Counted from the first letter of the stretch, positions 47,976-61,900 are shown. The stretch: 64,000 nt of DNA from Sanderia malayensis (GCA_013076295.1 RQOL01000482.1:108448-172447), one strand, 5' to 3'. The notes: generated by a model from the letters alone, not told the origin. Program-made: numbers and translations.

Positions 47976-49466
47976 CACACGACGCCACATTTCTAAAGAA
48001 AGTAAAGGTGGGAGGTCGAATCTTCCCCCCTGCCATGCGATCGCCCCGCGCCCACGCTGCCGCCCCCCTGGAAGCCGCTTCCAAAAGTTGATAGCTTCAG
48101 TGTGAAGTTTGAAAAAAAAAGTTGCCTTCAAAAATTTAATCAATCCTGGAAAGTTTAAACTCAATCTGTAATAAAAAATATATCAAACTGTAGCTAAGGA
48201 AACAGCGAATCCGATAAATATATTCAGATTTCTTAACAGTGTTGTTTTGAATTTTAAGAGAGTATTTAGTGCAGCCCAACACAAAAGCCGTGAAAAAATT
48301 TATTCATCAGCCAACTTTAAGAACACAAAAATTCCCCTAACTTGGTCAAAATTTGTCCATTTGAACTCAAATTACAGCAGCATGAAGCTAATACCTTGGC
48401 AAATAAATATCGAAAGTATTTGGGTGCATATGAAAAGCTTTTCGCAATTTTAGTTGTAAATTTTTGAAGTCCAAGACATGATTTTCTTGACCAAAATTGG
48501 CAGTGAAATCAAACCCCTGCAAAAAATATAATTTCAAACACGATTCACCAAGTTTCAAATTAAATTAACGTGGCCAATTTTTGTCCTACAGAACCCACGA
48601 ATATTTCAACATGAAGCTAATAGCTTGGCGAACATTTATCGAAAGTATTTGGGTGAAAAAACAAAGTTTTGGCAGGTTAAAAAATGATTTTTGCAAATGC
48701 AAAACACACGCGTGTTGCTTGAAAATTTCGTGTTTTCCAGCAAAATCCAAACTCGGCTAAAACTGTCCAAAAACAGAGGAAAATCAACAAAACAAAAAAA
48801 ACAAAGCCAGATAACTTTAGTTCTTGTGTAAATAAACAGTTATCGAAAGTTTAAATGGAGAAAATCGGCCTAGAACGACCCGAGAAAATCAAAATTGTCT
48901 TCCTGTTTTGGTTAGGCCCTCGAGCCGAAAGAAAAACGTGAGGTTAAACAAAACAAAACTCGTGCTATTTTCAGCCAAAAACAATGAAATAAAAGAAATA
49001 CCTTGAAATAATTGTCCACACTTTGTCTCCACAGGTCCTGAGAACAATTGACATGTCTTTACAATTGATTTCCGGCACGTATTCACGTTTAAATCTGAGC
49101 AACTTGCCGCCCGTTCAACTAAAAAAACACGTGCTTCTCCCTGCTCGTTTTGCATCTCATTAACTCGGTCCTCGGAACTTTCTAGAAAGTCGGAACACAA
49201 AATGGGCCATAACTCCCGAACCGCTTGGAGTAGAAATTAGCCACATACTTTACTGTCATCAGCACAATGCAGCGATCATTTTGATACCAATTTGCACCCT
49301 TATTGACCTCCAGGAAAAAAGCCTTTTTGATTACAACGAAATCCCTTTGATCCCATTGTTTGGTAGAACGTCGATTGTTCAAAAGACAATGGTCATTGTT
49401 CAGCAAACAATAGCTCATTGTTCAGAGTCGGCGGGTCACGTGTGATCACATTTTATTATATATAGA
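47976..49466 (-). repeat. B block, full length (unit 6)
   Basis: About ten substitutions and no indels against unit 3 across the whole shared segment, by eye. The 71-codon frame is open within 49200-48889. Confidence 0.85.
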
Positions 49467-49468
49467 TA

Positions 49469-49573
49469 CTAGCCGGGGGCGCTCGCGTACGCTCGCTTCC
49501 CGGAGCCCCCCAAGCAACAAAAGTTTAATGTGGTTGGCGCACTTCGTGCGCTGCATTCGCTAACGCTCATGCC
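49469..49573 (-). repeat. Helitron 3'-terminal module, autonomous type (copy 2)
   Basis: The second hairpin is GCGCACTTCGTGCGC as in copy 1. The terminal loop reads GCTCGCGTACGCTCGC, one inserted base versus copy 1. Confidence 0.85.
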
Positions 49574-51612
49574 CTTTGCCACCCCACGTACAGTGGTTTG
49601 GCTCGCCCTCGCTCCCCTGTCTATCTATTGTCACGATTGTAGTGTTTAACATGCATGGAAATTAGTTTTAGCGATCAGCCTCGTTTTCATTTGAAAATCC
49701 TCGTTTTCATCGGGTAAGCCTCGTACTGATGGTACAGTAGATAAGATGCAACATCAAAGTTTGTTTTGTTTTAGGGACAACAACAATTAGCCTGCTATCA
49801 GTTGAATGCATCCATTGACACTTGCCAGTGGTCCTTTGTCAACCTAATATAAACAGTAAAGGACCATCTATAATGAGCATCCAGAATTTACATTAATGTT
49901 GACTTACAGAGGTATGATTTTGTTCCCATGATAAGATGACACTGATGCATTGAATTTTGATAAAGCAATAGGTATGAAGTCGGTTACGTGATGAAATCAC
50001 TACTTGCATTTGTACAATGATGTACATCAGTAGATCTACAAAGTGAAAGAGACTAATTATATTCTATTTAGTATGTTGGTATAATACTATCAAGGTTAAT
50101 AAGGAATTAGATTTGGATAAAATAGCCCTTGTGAGCTGAATATGCTGTTATTGAAAAATTGCTCTTTCATAATTAGCGACTTTGTTTAACTGGAATAACA
50201 ATTGGGACTTTTTTCACTGTATTGTAACGTAGAATTAAGGATATATTAAAAGCCCTCATAGCCAAAATTAAGTGTGACTCTTGCAACACGGCAAAAGATT
50301 TCAACGGCTGGGATTGGTTTTACATTAGTTTCAATCATATAGAACATAAGGATAAGCACGGGACACCGTGGATAACGAATGCAAAAATACTTCAAAATCA
50401 TCATCAATGGGATGGGAATTGCATGGAGAAAGGGGTTTCATAGGAGTATTGGGCTTGGCTGGTGGTAAGGCAAAGAAGGCAGCCACAAAGTGAAAAGAAG
50501 CGACTCCAACGTGTGGCTACAGGATTAAACACTCTTTGTGAAAACATTAAATATAAAAAGCTATGAAACATAAGCGGGAAGAAACTATATGTTAACAATG
50601 AGTGAAATACAATTGGCCTAAGCAATTATATGGGAACTTGAATGGGGTGAAACTAAAAATAAAGTCTACTTACTCCTGAGCTGCGGCAAAATGAATGTTT
50701 CTCTCAGCTTTACTTTCTCTTATTTCAGCATCAAGTTCCGTTGCGATCCAAGATTTGGGAAATGAATGTTTGGACAGCACAACCGCCAGCATGATAAATT
50801 GCTACGTTGATGAAAGACAGCATAAATCAAAATCATGCAACAAATTCTATTGTTATGCAATCTCGCTTTGACGTAATTTTCTGATTGAGCTGGATTGGAC
50901 TGAACAAAGAACATGCTGGCAATGCGTCCTTCCTTTCATCTTTCTATTCTGTGAGTGGGTCACAGGCGATGGTAAGTAGGTTTTCCAGATCGTATTATAT
51001 CATTGCGATCTTTCAGGTTACATCTTTAAAATAATCTATAGCGTTTCTGTGAAGGTTTTAATTCATCTTTCTAGCGTATAAGACTTTAGGAAATATAGTA
51101 TTTGACCACGAATCCCTTGAGAATAGGCCACATTTGAGAAAAACGGATGCTAGAGATAAGATACATTGTTCGCATTGGAAATTGAGATACGATTCTGTGC
51201 TACTTACGTTTTATTACACGTATTATTCGTGAATTTTAGGTACTCTCTCTGTGCTACTCTCTTGGTATGGGATTTGTGTGGTGCGATGTCAATGCAGGCA
51301 ATTTTTGACTGTTCTTCGAGTAAGTATATTGAATTATAGGAGATCATTATGCATCCAAAGGTCACATCTAGTTCATTTATAAAGACGGGTTTTTGAAATA
51401 CATTTCTTGCAAATTTTTAGTTTCCACAATATTATTATTATTGATGACTGGTAACTATAGTTTCTAGACAATTTACTAATAGACAGTGATAAGAAAATCT
51501 AACAGACAATTTAACAATTTAATGAAACAAACAAATAACATTGAAACAAAACGAACAAAAACAAACACGAACATATGACTAACAACAACTACTTTTTAAA
51601 ACTGCCCCTTAC

Positions 51613-51758
51613 CAAAGATACAATTTCTGTTGTGGGCACTTCTGCCCACATGCATCTGGTAAGGGCTTCCACTTTCTTTTCGTTTCCTTTTTTTTGTGTG
51701 TATTTTTGTTTTTTAAAGTTTTTTTTTCAAAATTTTTATATTGATTTCCCCAGATGTC
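51613..51758 (-). CDS. Exon-like segment, basic Lys-rich, function unknown
   Basis: Bounded by a strong acceptor (TTCTTCTCTACAG, minus strand, ending at 51759) and a strong donor (GTAAGG at 51612-51607). The open frame begins DIWGNQYKNFEKK and continues Lys-rich to KRKWKPLPDACGQKCPQQ. It would follow the exon at 52387-52271 in phase 0 across a 512-bp intron. No domain recognised; it may be a captured host exon or a decayed second Helitron gene. Confidence 0.3.
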
Positions 51759-52270
51759 CTGTAGAGAAGAACAGATTGTTACAGAAGGAATTAAAAGTAA
51801 GCAATATGTTATACACACTGATGAGATGGGAATTTTGCATTGCAACTTGCGCTATTTCATCCTTTGTTAAATATATATTAATATATTAACATATTATTAC
51901 TCTCTTCATATGGGATGAAGCTTCCATTAATTATTGTATATTATATTTTTTATTGGTATGTTTCACAGATGAGATGGGAATTTTGCATTGCAACTTACGC
52001 TATTTCTTCCTTCGTTAAATGCCTGCCTTCGGTGGTAACGAAGTGAAACTTGGTGCCTTTGTGAATGGCACTGAATTTGAAGGCACATTGCCTTTTTAGT
52101 GACCGAATATCAGTAAAGTCGATTAGCTAGGATTAATATGAGAACAATATATTAAAACCAATGACTCATATAGGACACAATTGTGTTTCCTTTTAAAGCA
52201 GTTTGATAATATATGCATGACATTTATATAGATTTATCAATATATGGATTATAGTATTTTTCAATGTTAC

Positions 52271-52387
52271 CTCAGTTTCCTCACCACAATGAACCACTGT
52301 GGGTTCCTTCGCCACTTCAGGCTCAACTGCTGCAGGCTCAACTGCTGCAAGCTCATTAAGGATGGCAAGTTCCATTTCACTATCCAT
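52271..52387 (-). CDS. Exon-like segment, acidic 39-codon N-terminus
   Basis: Starts at ATG (52387) with MDSEMELAILNELAAVEPAA, has a tandem AAVEP repeat and ends GEETE at a GTAACA donor (52270-52265). The strongly acidic composition and exact 39 codons to the splice site suggest a real first exon. The partner exon may be 51758-51613. Function unknown. Confidence 0.3.
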
Positions 52388-55300
52388 GTTTACACTATAT
52401 ATAAATATATTGTCATTGTCAGTCAAGGGTGAGTTAATAGGCTATCAGTTGTTTGAATTTGCCTCTACTGTTCTCTTAATGTAACAATAATATATACTTT
52501 TAATGTATTAATATGAAACAGTTTTATTTTCTGCAGAAAATCAATAATAATTATCTTTCTTACAATGAAGAGGAAAGACTAAAGGCAGGCAGATAATGCA
52601 GAACTGAACACATGAACTTACAGCAGCAGTATTTGCGAAATTATCTATTTCAAGTGAACCTGTTAAAGATAAAATTGTTATATTGTGATAATATCCACTG
52701 CAATGGCAATTGTGACATAAAATATAGCACTTTGAGCTTTTTTAAAGCTGTTTAGTTATGAATAGCCTGTATTTTTCATGTGAAAGTGAAAGCAACATTA
52801 AAAATACATGTACTTACGTAAATTGCTGTTTTTTCGTGGTGAGTTGAAAAAAATTTTTACGCATGCTAAGTCCTCTATGACGCAAGACAAATTTTAAATT
52901 TCGCGCCGCTATTGTTGTTGCTAGGACGCCGAAATTCCGTGAATATCTGATGATAATAGTATTAGCTCCAGGACATTACGTAGTGTTGCATTGATCGTAT
53001 TGTGATTGTAGTTTTCAAGAGCAACAAAACTTAGAATTATGCGATAACTATTAGAATTACAATTGCGATGAGAATACACGCTTCTTTTTATAAGGAACCT
53101 AGCTGCTGAGGGCCTAATTGTTTAAGTTCGTTATTTTGAGACTCTTTGACCACTTTGTAGTTCTAAAAGTTGTTTAATTTTAAGTTGGCATTTGGTGGAC
53201 ATAATTAGTACAGATGCAAGAAAAACAATCAAATTCATCGTTTTGCTATGTGAAGAGATAAGAGGTCAACAGATGAAAAAGCTTCATAAAACATAAATGG
53301 AAGCAAGTGTCAGTGATATATACAATGAGAATGTTGCCGACTAAAAAAACAGAAATACTTTGTCAGGCACTTTCCCACAGTGAATGAATGAGGAGATACC
53401 ATACACTATGAGGTTCTGGTTGAGAAGATATCTACAACGGGAAACTATCATAATTTATCATGCAAGACTTTAAATATTCAAGTAAGATAACAAAGAGATA
53501 TTTATGCACATATAGATTATTAAAATGCATTAATAATGTTTGCTTGTGTGGTAAGAGCCATGCTTAGCTTGTTTTGTCCAGTGTAATGGAGGATTGTATC
53601 AGTGATTGATACAATGTATGCTTGCCAATAAATTTGAAAATCTTGTGTTGTAATGGTTGTGAAATCATTGTCATCTGTGCCTGGCACACTGAGTTTACAA
53701 CAACACATCTACCTGATAAGGAATATCATTAAGTGACAATGAGGAAGAATTAAGTACCTACAGGATTAGAATACTGTAAGTGATTCGTTAAGAAAACATT
53801 TAGTGATAGTCAATGTAGAAATAGTATTCAGCCTTTATTTATTCAGTCTGCTTTTCAATAGGGTGCATTAATTGATTTATCTATTGATCTGGAACAGAGA
53901 GCCCCATACCTTGAATATTATACCTGACTTGGGAATAATTTGAAGAGAACATTTTGAACCATAGATTGAATTTTCCATTGCCTTTAACTAAATGAATCTG
54001 TACAAAAAATAGAAAATTAATGAGTGTGGTAGACAAAAGAGATATGCAATGCATGTGCAATGAGGAAGGTGGTAAGCAAATAAAGTGTGGATTTTTCCCA
54101 GGGTTTGAACTTGACTTTCACTGGTTTCCTTCATGTACATCACAACAATTAAACATTTCAATAAACAGAAAGTAGAAAGCAGGTTCATGTGGGATATCAA
54201 TGAGCTTTGCTTGTAAAACAAAGAAGGCAGCCACAAAGTAATAAATTGGTTAGGAACTATATTCACGGAAATAAAAGCCCCAGGAAGATGTTGGTAGAGC
54301 AATGCACATTTCTTCTGAAAACAAAGTACTGAAAAACATTGGAAATTTCCAGAATTCTGGCCTAACAAACTATATGTAAACCGTGAGTAAAGTAGAATGG
54401 CTAAGCTAAGCAATTTCCATTCAACATATCAAATTCAAAGGGATGAAATGAAATATACATTGTTGACCTCTGATTCATAGCAGCCTAGTTTTCTCCTTTA
54501 AGTCAATAAGGGTATACATGAGCTTTATTTTCTCTCATTTCAGTATCAAATTGGCTTATAAATCAAATATCCATTGTTTGATTGTCAAAATGAAAATGAA
54601 CCTTATTACCTTTGGTGAACAGCAAGGTAGTTGTTTCCTTTAAGCCAGGAAGGCTTTATGAGGTATAATTTCATTGAGTTCAGCAACAAAATCCAACTGG
54701 ATGCCATTTGTTGGCAGACAAAAACTTAGACCCGACAGGCAACAATAGTGCGATGATGAGACATAACATAGATGAAAATCATACATAGACAGTACAAAGG
54801 CGTTTGAAATGAGAGACAGAAGTCTCGCCTCGTTTCAATGATCTTAGCAGAAATGCATCTAATTAAAAACGAAGTCAATAAATTTTGTTATGATATTATT
54901 GAATGGAGATTTATATGGGACAAATACACAAATATATGAATATTGAAACTCTAACGATCTATCTCCTGATTATCTACTATTGAAAACGTAAAATCGCTAT
55001 TTAAAAACCTTATATTAATGCGGAAGATCTGAAAGATATACATACAGTACAAAAAAATGTTTTGAAAGGACGTGGATAGATATTTGTATTGTATGCGAAG
55101 TACGAATGCGAAGGTTCAGTCATGATAAGTTTACTATTCAAATTGGTGAATTGTCAATATCAATAAAATTGATCCACACAATCCGTAGTTCAGGTTGCAA
55201 AATTGATTGGTTAAGCGACGTGTTTAGCCAAAGTGACAGTACCTCAATTGGATTTTCAATAGCACTTCACTCTCGCAAGCATACATCTGTGCACGGCGTG

Positions 55301-55778
55301 AATGTATTCTTCCAATAACGGCGGTCGTTTGCTTTGAGGATTACGTTTGTACATAGCAAAAAAAGAATAAGATTGCCGGTTACATTAGTTAAAAGCTCGA
55401 ACACCAGCGTCAAGGAGTAACCTTTGTTCGAGTTTTCCTTGTTGGTGAAAACTGCAATTGAAATTTGGAATTATATAACAGTAAAACTAAAGGGGCCTCT
55501 ATAGCTTTACACTAAGTTTTGATGTATTAAAAGGAGAGGGGGGATGTTATTGATAGTGCGATGTTTTGCAAAATAACTATCTTAAGGACAACTTGCAGTT
55601 TTCACAGAGTAAGGAAATCCACTTTCCCATAGGCAATATCGGAGAAAATGGCAACGCATAACTCTTAATAATCGGCGCTACGCAGGATTCAGGACTGTGC
55701 CGACTGCTGTGTGTGGTGCAGTCACCCCTGGACATGTGGAGGGTGTAATGTCCAGTTGGTCTCCGCAGATCAGTGTTA

Positions 55779-55800
55779 TCTAGAATGAATGCATTCTAGA
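55779..55800. terminator. Conserved hairpin downstream of the helicase gene, copy 2
   Basis: Identical to 27379-27400, including its position relative to the helicase stop. Confidence 0.4.
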
Positions 55801-55954
55801 AAGGTGCCAGTAACGGCTGTACATCACACTTATGTGCGACGTGATCTGCGTTGACACACAATACCCGTACCCTTGAATGTGTGTATGTGCGTTTTGGTAG
55901 GCAGCCCTCTGTAGAGCAACTGTGCAGATGGTCGCTCTAGGATGAAGCCTTTAC

Positions 55955-58900
55955 AGGACTTCTGGAAAACAATGTTCTTTGTTTTCCTGTGTGTTTCCTC
56001 TGGGAGGAATACTTTGAGCCCGTTAAATGATGTTGCTCTTGACATGGCCACATATAACTGACCATGTGTGAACACGGGCTCAGGTAAGTACAAACCAACA
56101 TACCTCAGGGATTGCCCCTGTGCCTTGTTGATTGTCAAGCAGTATGCAAGTCTGACTGGAAACTGTCGGCGTTTCATTTTGAACGGCATTTCCGTGTCCT
56201 GAGTGGAGACTGTGATCTTGGGAATCATGACCCGTTGTCCTCTGTGCTCCTTGGTAATGATCTCTGCTGTGATCACGTGACGTCGGAGATGCCGAACTAT
56301 GAGTCTTGTTCCGTTGCAAAGACCTTTCTTTGGATTGAGATTCCGCAGAAGAATGATCGTTGCACCAACCTAATGCAATGAATATTATTGTGATTAATGA
56401 CGGTTTTTATGGTGCACCACCTTTGCACATAATAATTTAATGCTAATAGGATGAAAGATTGTATCTTCCTACCTTGAGTTTAAGTCTGTGCAAGGCATTC
56501 CATTGGAGTGAGTTGGTTGAGAAATTCAATGGGGTAGGCCTCTTCCTCATCTGGATCGTCTGTGACAACACTGTCTGTGCTGTAATAAGTTCTTTCGGGT
56601 GTTTGAAGTCTGTCCAGAATTAAGTCGTTACTTGATGTGATAAGTCATTCTTTGGAGTCAGACAACAGCGTTCAGACATTGTTACAGGATCCATCATTAG
56701 GTGTGAATCTGGTGTGTTCGGCCTGGGAAAAATGAAGTTCAGCATGTCTTCTTTAGACGAAGTGCATATCTGTTGTGGCAGAATTACGTTGTCCAGTGCA
56801 TCGTGTGCTTCTTGCTTGTTGCCAGTCTGAGAAGCCATTCTGAGAATTCACGGTATGAATCATCTTGAACGGCTCTCATGTTGGTGTGTAAACGATGCTG
56901 CTGAAACTTTGTCCATAGATCAATGATCTGGTGTGATTTTAGAGTCTCTGCTACAATTCTTTCCCTTCCTGCTTTCGTGACGACAGGTAGAACTTGTCTG
57001 AAGTCACCACCAAGTAGCATGAACTTGCCACCAAATGGTCTGTCGACATGTGTAATGTCTCGAAGCAGTCGGTCGACTGCTTGTAATGCAAGTGCGGGAA
57101 TCATGGAAGCTTCATCCATATGAAGAGGTAGTTTCGCGCAATACCTGTGCTCTCCTGCTCTGTCTCTTGACATTACACGTTGATTCAGCTTGAAGTGGTA
57201 TAGGAATTTGAAAGGTAGAATGTGAAGTTCTACCATTTATGAGCAGCGTTGCAGCAATTCCTGACCACGCCATGCACTGAACTTTATGTCCATTGGCTTG
57301 CAGATTGTGAACAACGTGTTGTAAAGGAAAGTTTTCCCGGTTCCAGCCGGCCCGTCAACAAGTGACAGTTCTGTTCGGATTGCGCGTTGATAGCATCAGT
57401 GATTCCCGTGTATATGGCTCGCTGTTCAGGGTTCAATGCGGCCAGCATTCGTTCTCCTTCCTCTCTGGCATTGCCAACATCCATGTCATCTTCCTCTGTA
57501 ATAATAAGTGAAATATATTGCAATAAATTGGAAAGAAAGCAGGAGAATACGTAAAATAGTAATGCCTTGTCTGCACGATCTTAGGATACATTATTATATT
57601 CGTATAATACAGTACATATTTGAAAATAACACATTAGTACTCGTTCAGGAATGACATAGTCGGCTGGAAGTTGAGGAAGGTCAGCATAATTAGTGATCGA
57701 TTGACCATGTACTTTCAAATTTTCGTCAATGTCATGTAGACATTGATACATGTGTCGGTTTCAAAAGCTATGGCCATATCTGGATGATTGAGTTGATCAC
57801 GTCGTACAAATCTTCACTCAATGCTTCTTTGAACATGTTGAAGAGTGCTGCGATATCAGAAGGTGTTTGAAAAAGGAGTAATGTTGCAAACAACTGTCTC
57901 AGTTGTATTGGCATGTTAAAAATAACTGCCTCCTCCAAACAGCGTATGATTTCAGCATCATCTTCCAACAGACCTAGAGCTAAAGCAGCGTCTTTGAAGG
58001 AATTGCATAGGTTTCCTTCTATCGTGCGAAGATCTTCAAACGACGTGGCACCTCGTTTATGGAGAAGCAATAGTCTCAGTGCGAATCTTTGCTCACATGG
58101 TCGTGGGTGAACTTGATATATTCTGCCTATGACAGGCATTGTTCTCCGCTGTCTTGCTTTCCATGTTTTGGTGCGCTCGTTGAAAACATAGTGTTCAGGA
58201 ATTTCGTGATAGAGATATTGGCGTGCAGCCGGGTCTTGTGCATTCAATTCAAACCAAGACGTCAGTGTGGTTTTTTCATTGATGTTTTGTAATTGTTCGA
58301 CCCTTCCATTATCCTGAAAGTATACGGTCTGCTGATCAGGTAAATGAACATGCAGACGTTTTATAGTGTGACTTTTCTCGTGCATGGAAATTGGAATATT
58401 CTGTGAACAGCTTCGTGTGGTCCAATATACCGAGCGTTGATGTATTGGCGTACTTCATCGTGCTCAATATCTTGAGGTACTTGCTGCTGCTGTCCTTCGA
58501 GAATTTCCACGTGTGCCATGTCTTGTCCTTTATGAATATATTTGAAAATATATTTCACGGACTTCACAGTGCTACATATTTCGAGATTAATGTGACACTG
58601 ATACTTGAGTAGAAGATGGCGATTATGTGGCACAACCCATGTATCATCTAGAAGTCGATCTTCCAGATGACTGGGTGACGACAGCGTCGTCTGTAGAGGG
58701 GATAACCATTCGCATTGACTTGTGTTTCGGCAGTGCGATCTTTCGAAATCGTTTCTTGCATTTGTTATTCTCCATGCAAACACATCCGGGGTTTATATCA
58801 CCGCATGGTCCATGTGTCATGTGCTTCAGTACTAACTTGTGATATCTTGCATCCTGTGGGTCGGAATTTCAGCTGATATGAGTCGATCTACCTGTAGGTT

Positions 58901-61900
58901 TGAGGAAAATATCACATGTAAGTTCTACACATCAAATGCATTGTGTTTTTACTAAGCATACAACTGATGATTATATATCGTACTCTATATATAAATTATT
59001 GTTGTAGATGTTACCTCTTCGGGTGTTCGTGGTCTATCAGCCTAGAGAGGAACAGAATCATGTGAGCGTGTGGTAGTCCTCTCTTCTGAAATTCGATGAC
59101 ATATACATGTGCAATAGTGTGTCCGAGAATGTGCTTGTGAAGGATATCTTCCAGTAGTTCTTGTAGTTTAGTTGAAATACTCGTGTGACGATGTCAGGCC
59201 GGTCATTCGCCTTCTGGTGTGGTAGAATGTTCTCTGAAATCTCCTTCCATCTGGGATTGGCCGTCATGGTTAGGAAGATGTCAGGCTTGCATACTTTCTA
59301 CGATGGTCATTGCATCTTGAAAGTTCTGGTACATATTTCGTGACTGCTGAAAAAGATGAGGGAAGTATGACAACACGACCGACATCAATATGAAGGGTTC
59401 GTTGGATTGTTTGCCCTGGCCATTTGATTTTCGATTTCAGCCCTTCTGTTCAGGTGATCCATTAGGCTCGATAACTGTCAGCACGTAATTGCCGTTGATT
59501 GTGCAAAATCCAGTTGAGCTTGTTTCCTTCTATTTTGGTGTATGCATCCACCAGATATTGTTGAAAGAGAAGTGTTGCGCTGTGGATGGTAGACAGTTGA
59601 TTTCTGACTTGTATTCGGTACGAATAATATTCGGCGATTGTGAGTCTGATACGGTGGAACGATAGGATTTTCTGGTCTTGTCCTCACGTGTAGGTAGACG
59701 TTGAAGGTCCAAGCTGTACCACCGATCACCCTGAAAGAACAACAATGGATAGGTTAGAGGATCCGCAACGGGACTAAGGCATTAATCTTCATAAGATTAC
59801 CACGCCTTGTTCGAATTTGAAGCTCTCTATTCTCGGGATTAGGAGCACCGCATTGCGTGTAGTGTAGACTGCTGCAATTTCTCTGGCAGTAGGATTGTCA
59901 TATCTTCGATCTTGTTCTGGGCGACGTAATAATCATCTTGAATGTGGGATAGGCTGATCATTGGCAATGGCTTGCTGCCTTTGCTCTTCCAGTACTTCTC
60001 CCATTGTTTTAAAATGTTGAGCAAACCGATTACTGCCATCAATTCGTTTTGCAGCAGCGCACCATGTCTAAGTCCAAGTTTTGTTCTCTGGCTGTGTTCT
60101 GGCGTTCTGCAGTGCTTGCTGGATGTCCATAATGTATAATTCTGCATATTTCGGGACCTGTCGTTTCAGTTACCCCTGTTGAATGCAAGGAAACATTGTA
60201 AATTGTACTTCGTTATAGTCAACTGTAATTTTCAATGCAGCAATGCTTTGTTATGAAAGCATCATAAAGCCCTTGATTTTCGATTGACAACTCTTCATAT
60301 TCAGGCAAGCGTAAGAGCTTATCCATGTAGATGGTGGAAAGGAATGAGCGTTCTGTCACATCCGTTTCATCAGTGAAGCTATAATAAATGTAGATAATAT
60401 AAGAATAAAGGAACGTTATATTACCTGTCATATGGTATGCACTTCCATGTATGGTGATGACTGGTGGTCCTGCATTAGCGTGTCTTACAACGTTAGCTGT
60501 CCAGGATGCATGCCATTAGTGAATTGTATCTACGGAAATTTTGAGAAATATTTAGATTCATCAGTAGTTCCAGTGTACAAATGCATCACATTTGCCGGGG
60601 GTGGTTGAATGGGATCGAGAGTTATTAATCCTCCCAAGCAACATTTGTTGTATTGCCTTCTTGAGTTGAGTTCCTCTCGGAAGTATTGCTTCACAGTGAA
60701 TACATGTCCTGGTCATTTCCCAAGATGATGAGGCATGGGGAGAATGAGGAATTTCAAAATAGGTTGATTTACTTCCCTTTCTTGATGTTCGATGGGTTGG
60801 GGGACATCATCTTGGTGTTGTGGTTGGATTTCGTCATGCATTTCAACTTCTTGTGGTTGTACCGCTATTTGATTTCTCTTCATTCTCATTTTCAAGGTTG
60901 GGTTGCAATTCCATAGCAGCAGGCAATATTTGTGGATCCTGAAATGCAATGCAATCTAAGTTAATATAATTCAATCATGTGTTTTGAAATGCATAAAACT
61001 GGAACTTGTGAAGATATGTCTATTTAGAGAGAAAATAATTTCCTGACATGGTGCTATGGAGAATGACTGGTGTATTTAAGCCAATTGTGATGGTAGTCTG
61101 TTTTACCTGATTATCATGTGGAATTGGAATGTGTTGTTCCACGTTGATTTCATCAGGTTGTGCTGGCCTTTCAATTTCATTATTTTCATTTTCAATATGT
61201 GTTTGGGGTTGCATCTGCATTGGCCGTATCTGTTAATAATGAAAATTAAATAAATTAGTTATTTTAGTATTAGTTAATAGAAATTTTAATGTCATTATTA
61301 GAAATTTGATCATACTGTGACTATGTAAATTGATATAAATATACATGGGAACTTATAATTATACATGTCTCAAGTAGGGAAATTGCATGAGGGATTTGGG
61401 TTATGGAAAATGGAGTTGCCTAACTGTAGTTAGCTTTTGTTAACAATTTTCTTTTACCTCATTGTCATTTTGAGCTTGATTTACATTAAGCATCTCCACA
61501 TCTGCCGTTTGTATTGCTGCTGGACCTTCATGATTACGATTCAGAAGGGGTGTTGCAACTGCATAACCATCTGCGGTACCTGCAGATGGAAAAATATTGA
61601 TAATTTGGTTGATATAATAACTGATTTAATTTTGATAGTTTTTAATTACAAAAAGCTGTATAATATATGGTTGATGTGATTGGAAAAGTTTAGCAGAAAT
61701 TATTGAGTTGTGTACCTGAAGTTGAGGGGCCAGTGCTGCAGGATATTGTAAGCCAATGTTTATTGGTTGCGGTACTGCTATAAGTCCATAGTGGGGAAGC
61801 ATCGCAGGTAGTTGCCATGGCACATACAGTGCTTGCATCTGTGGATAATGAACTGGGAGTGGTTGATATTCTGGGCTGGTTGCTGAGGGTATTCTTGCTG

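Larger units (their letters stand above)
46163..49466 (-). mobile_element. Non-autonomous Helitron, unit 6
   Basis: About 3.3 kb: two 3' modules (46163-46268, 46448-46547) around the longest CATA tract, a ~1.4 kb minisatellite and a full B block. The TC end is at 49466, followed on the plus strand by 2 bp (TA) before copy 2's CTAG. Confidence 0.83.
50065..55350 (-). other. Extra 3' non-coding region of Helitron copy 2
   Basis: AT-rich with no long gene. It contains two diverged copies of a ~350-bp segment (about 50395-50760 and 54200-54580, sharing AAAGAAGGCAGCCACAAAGT and a TTTC-TCTTATTTCAGCATCAA-like block), a 55-bp direct repeat (51820-51874, 51969-52021) and exon-like pieces at 51613-51758 and 52271-52387. 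The end near 55180-55350 resembles 8700-8840. Confidence 0.55.

Noticed and set aside
51240..51318. Plus-strand exon-like segment between a TTTTAG acceptor and a GTAAGTAT donor
   Set aside because: Both splice signals look good, but the 80-bp segment has no recognisable coding content and lies opposite to the nearby exon-like pieces.
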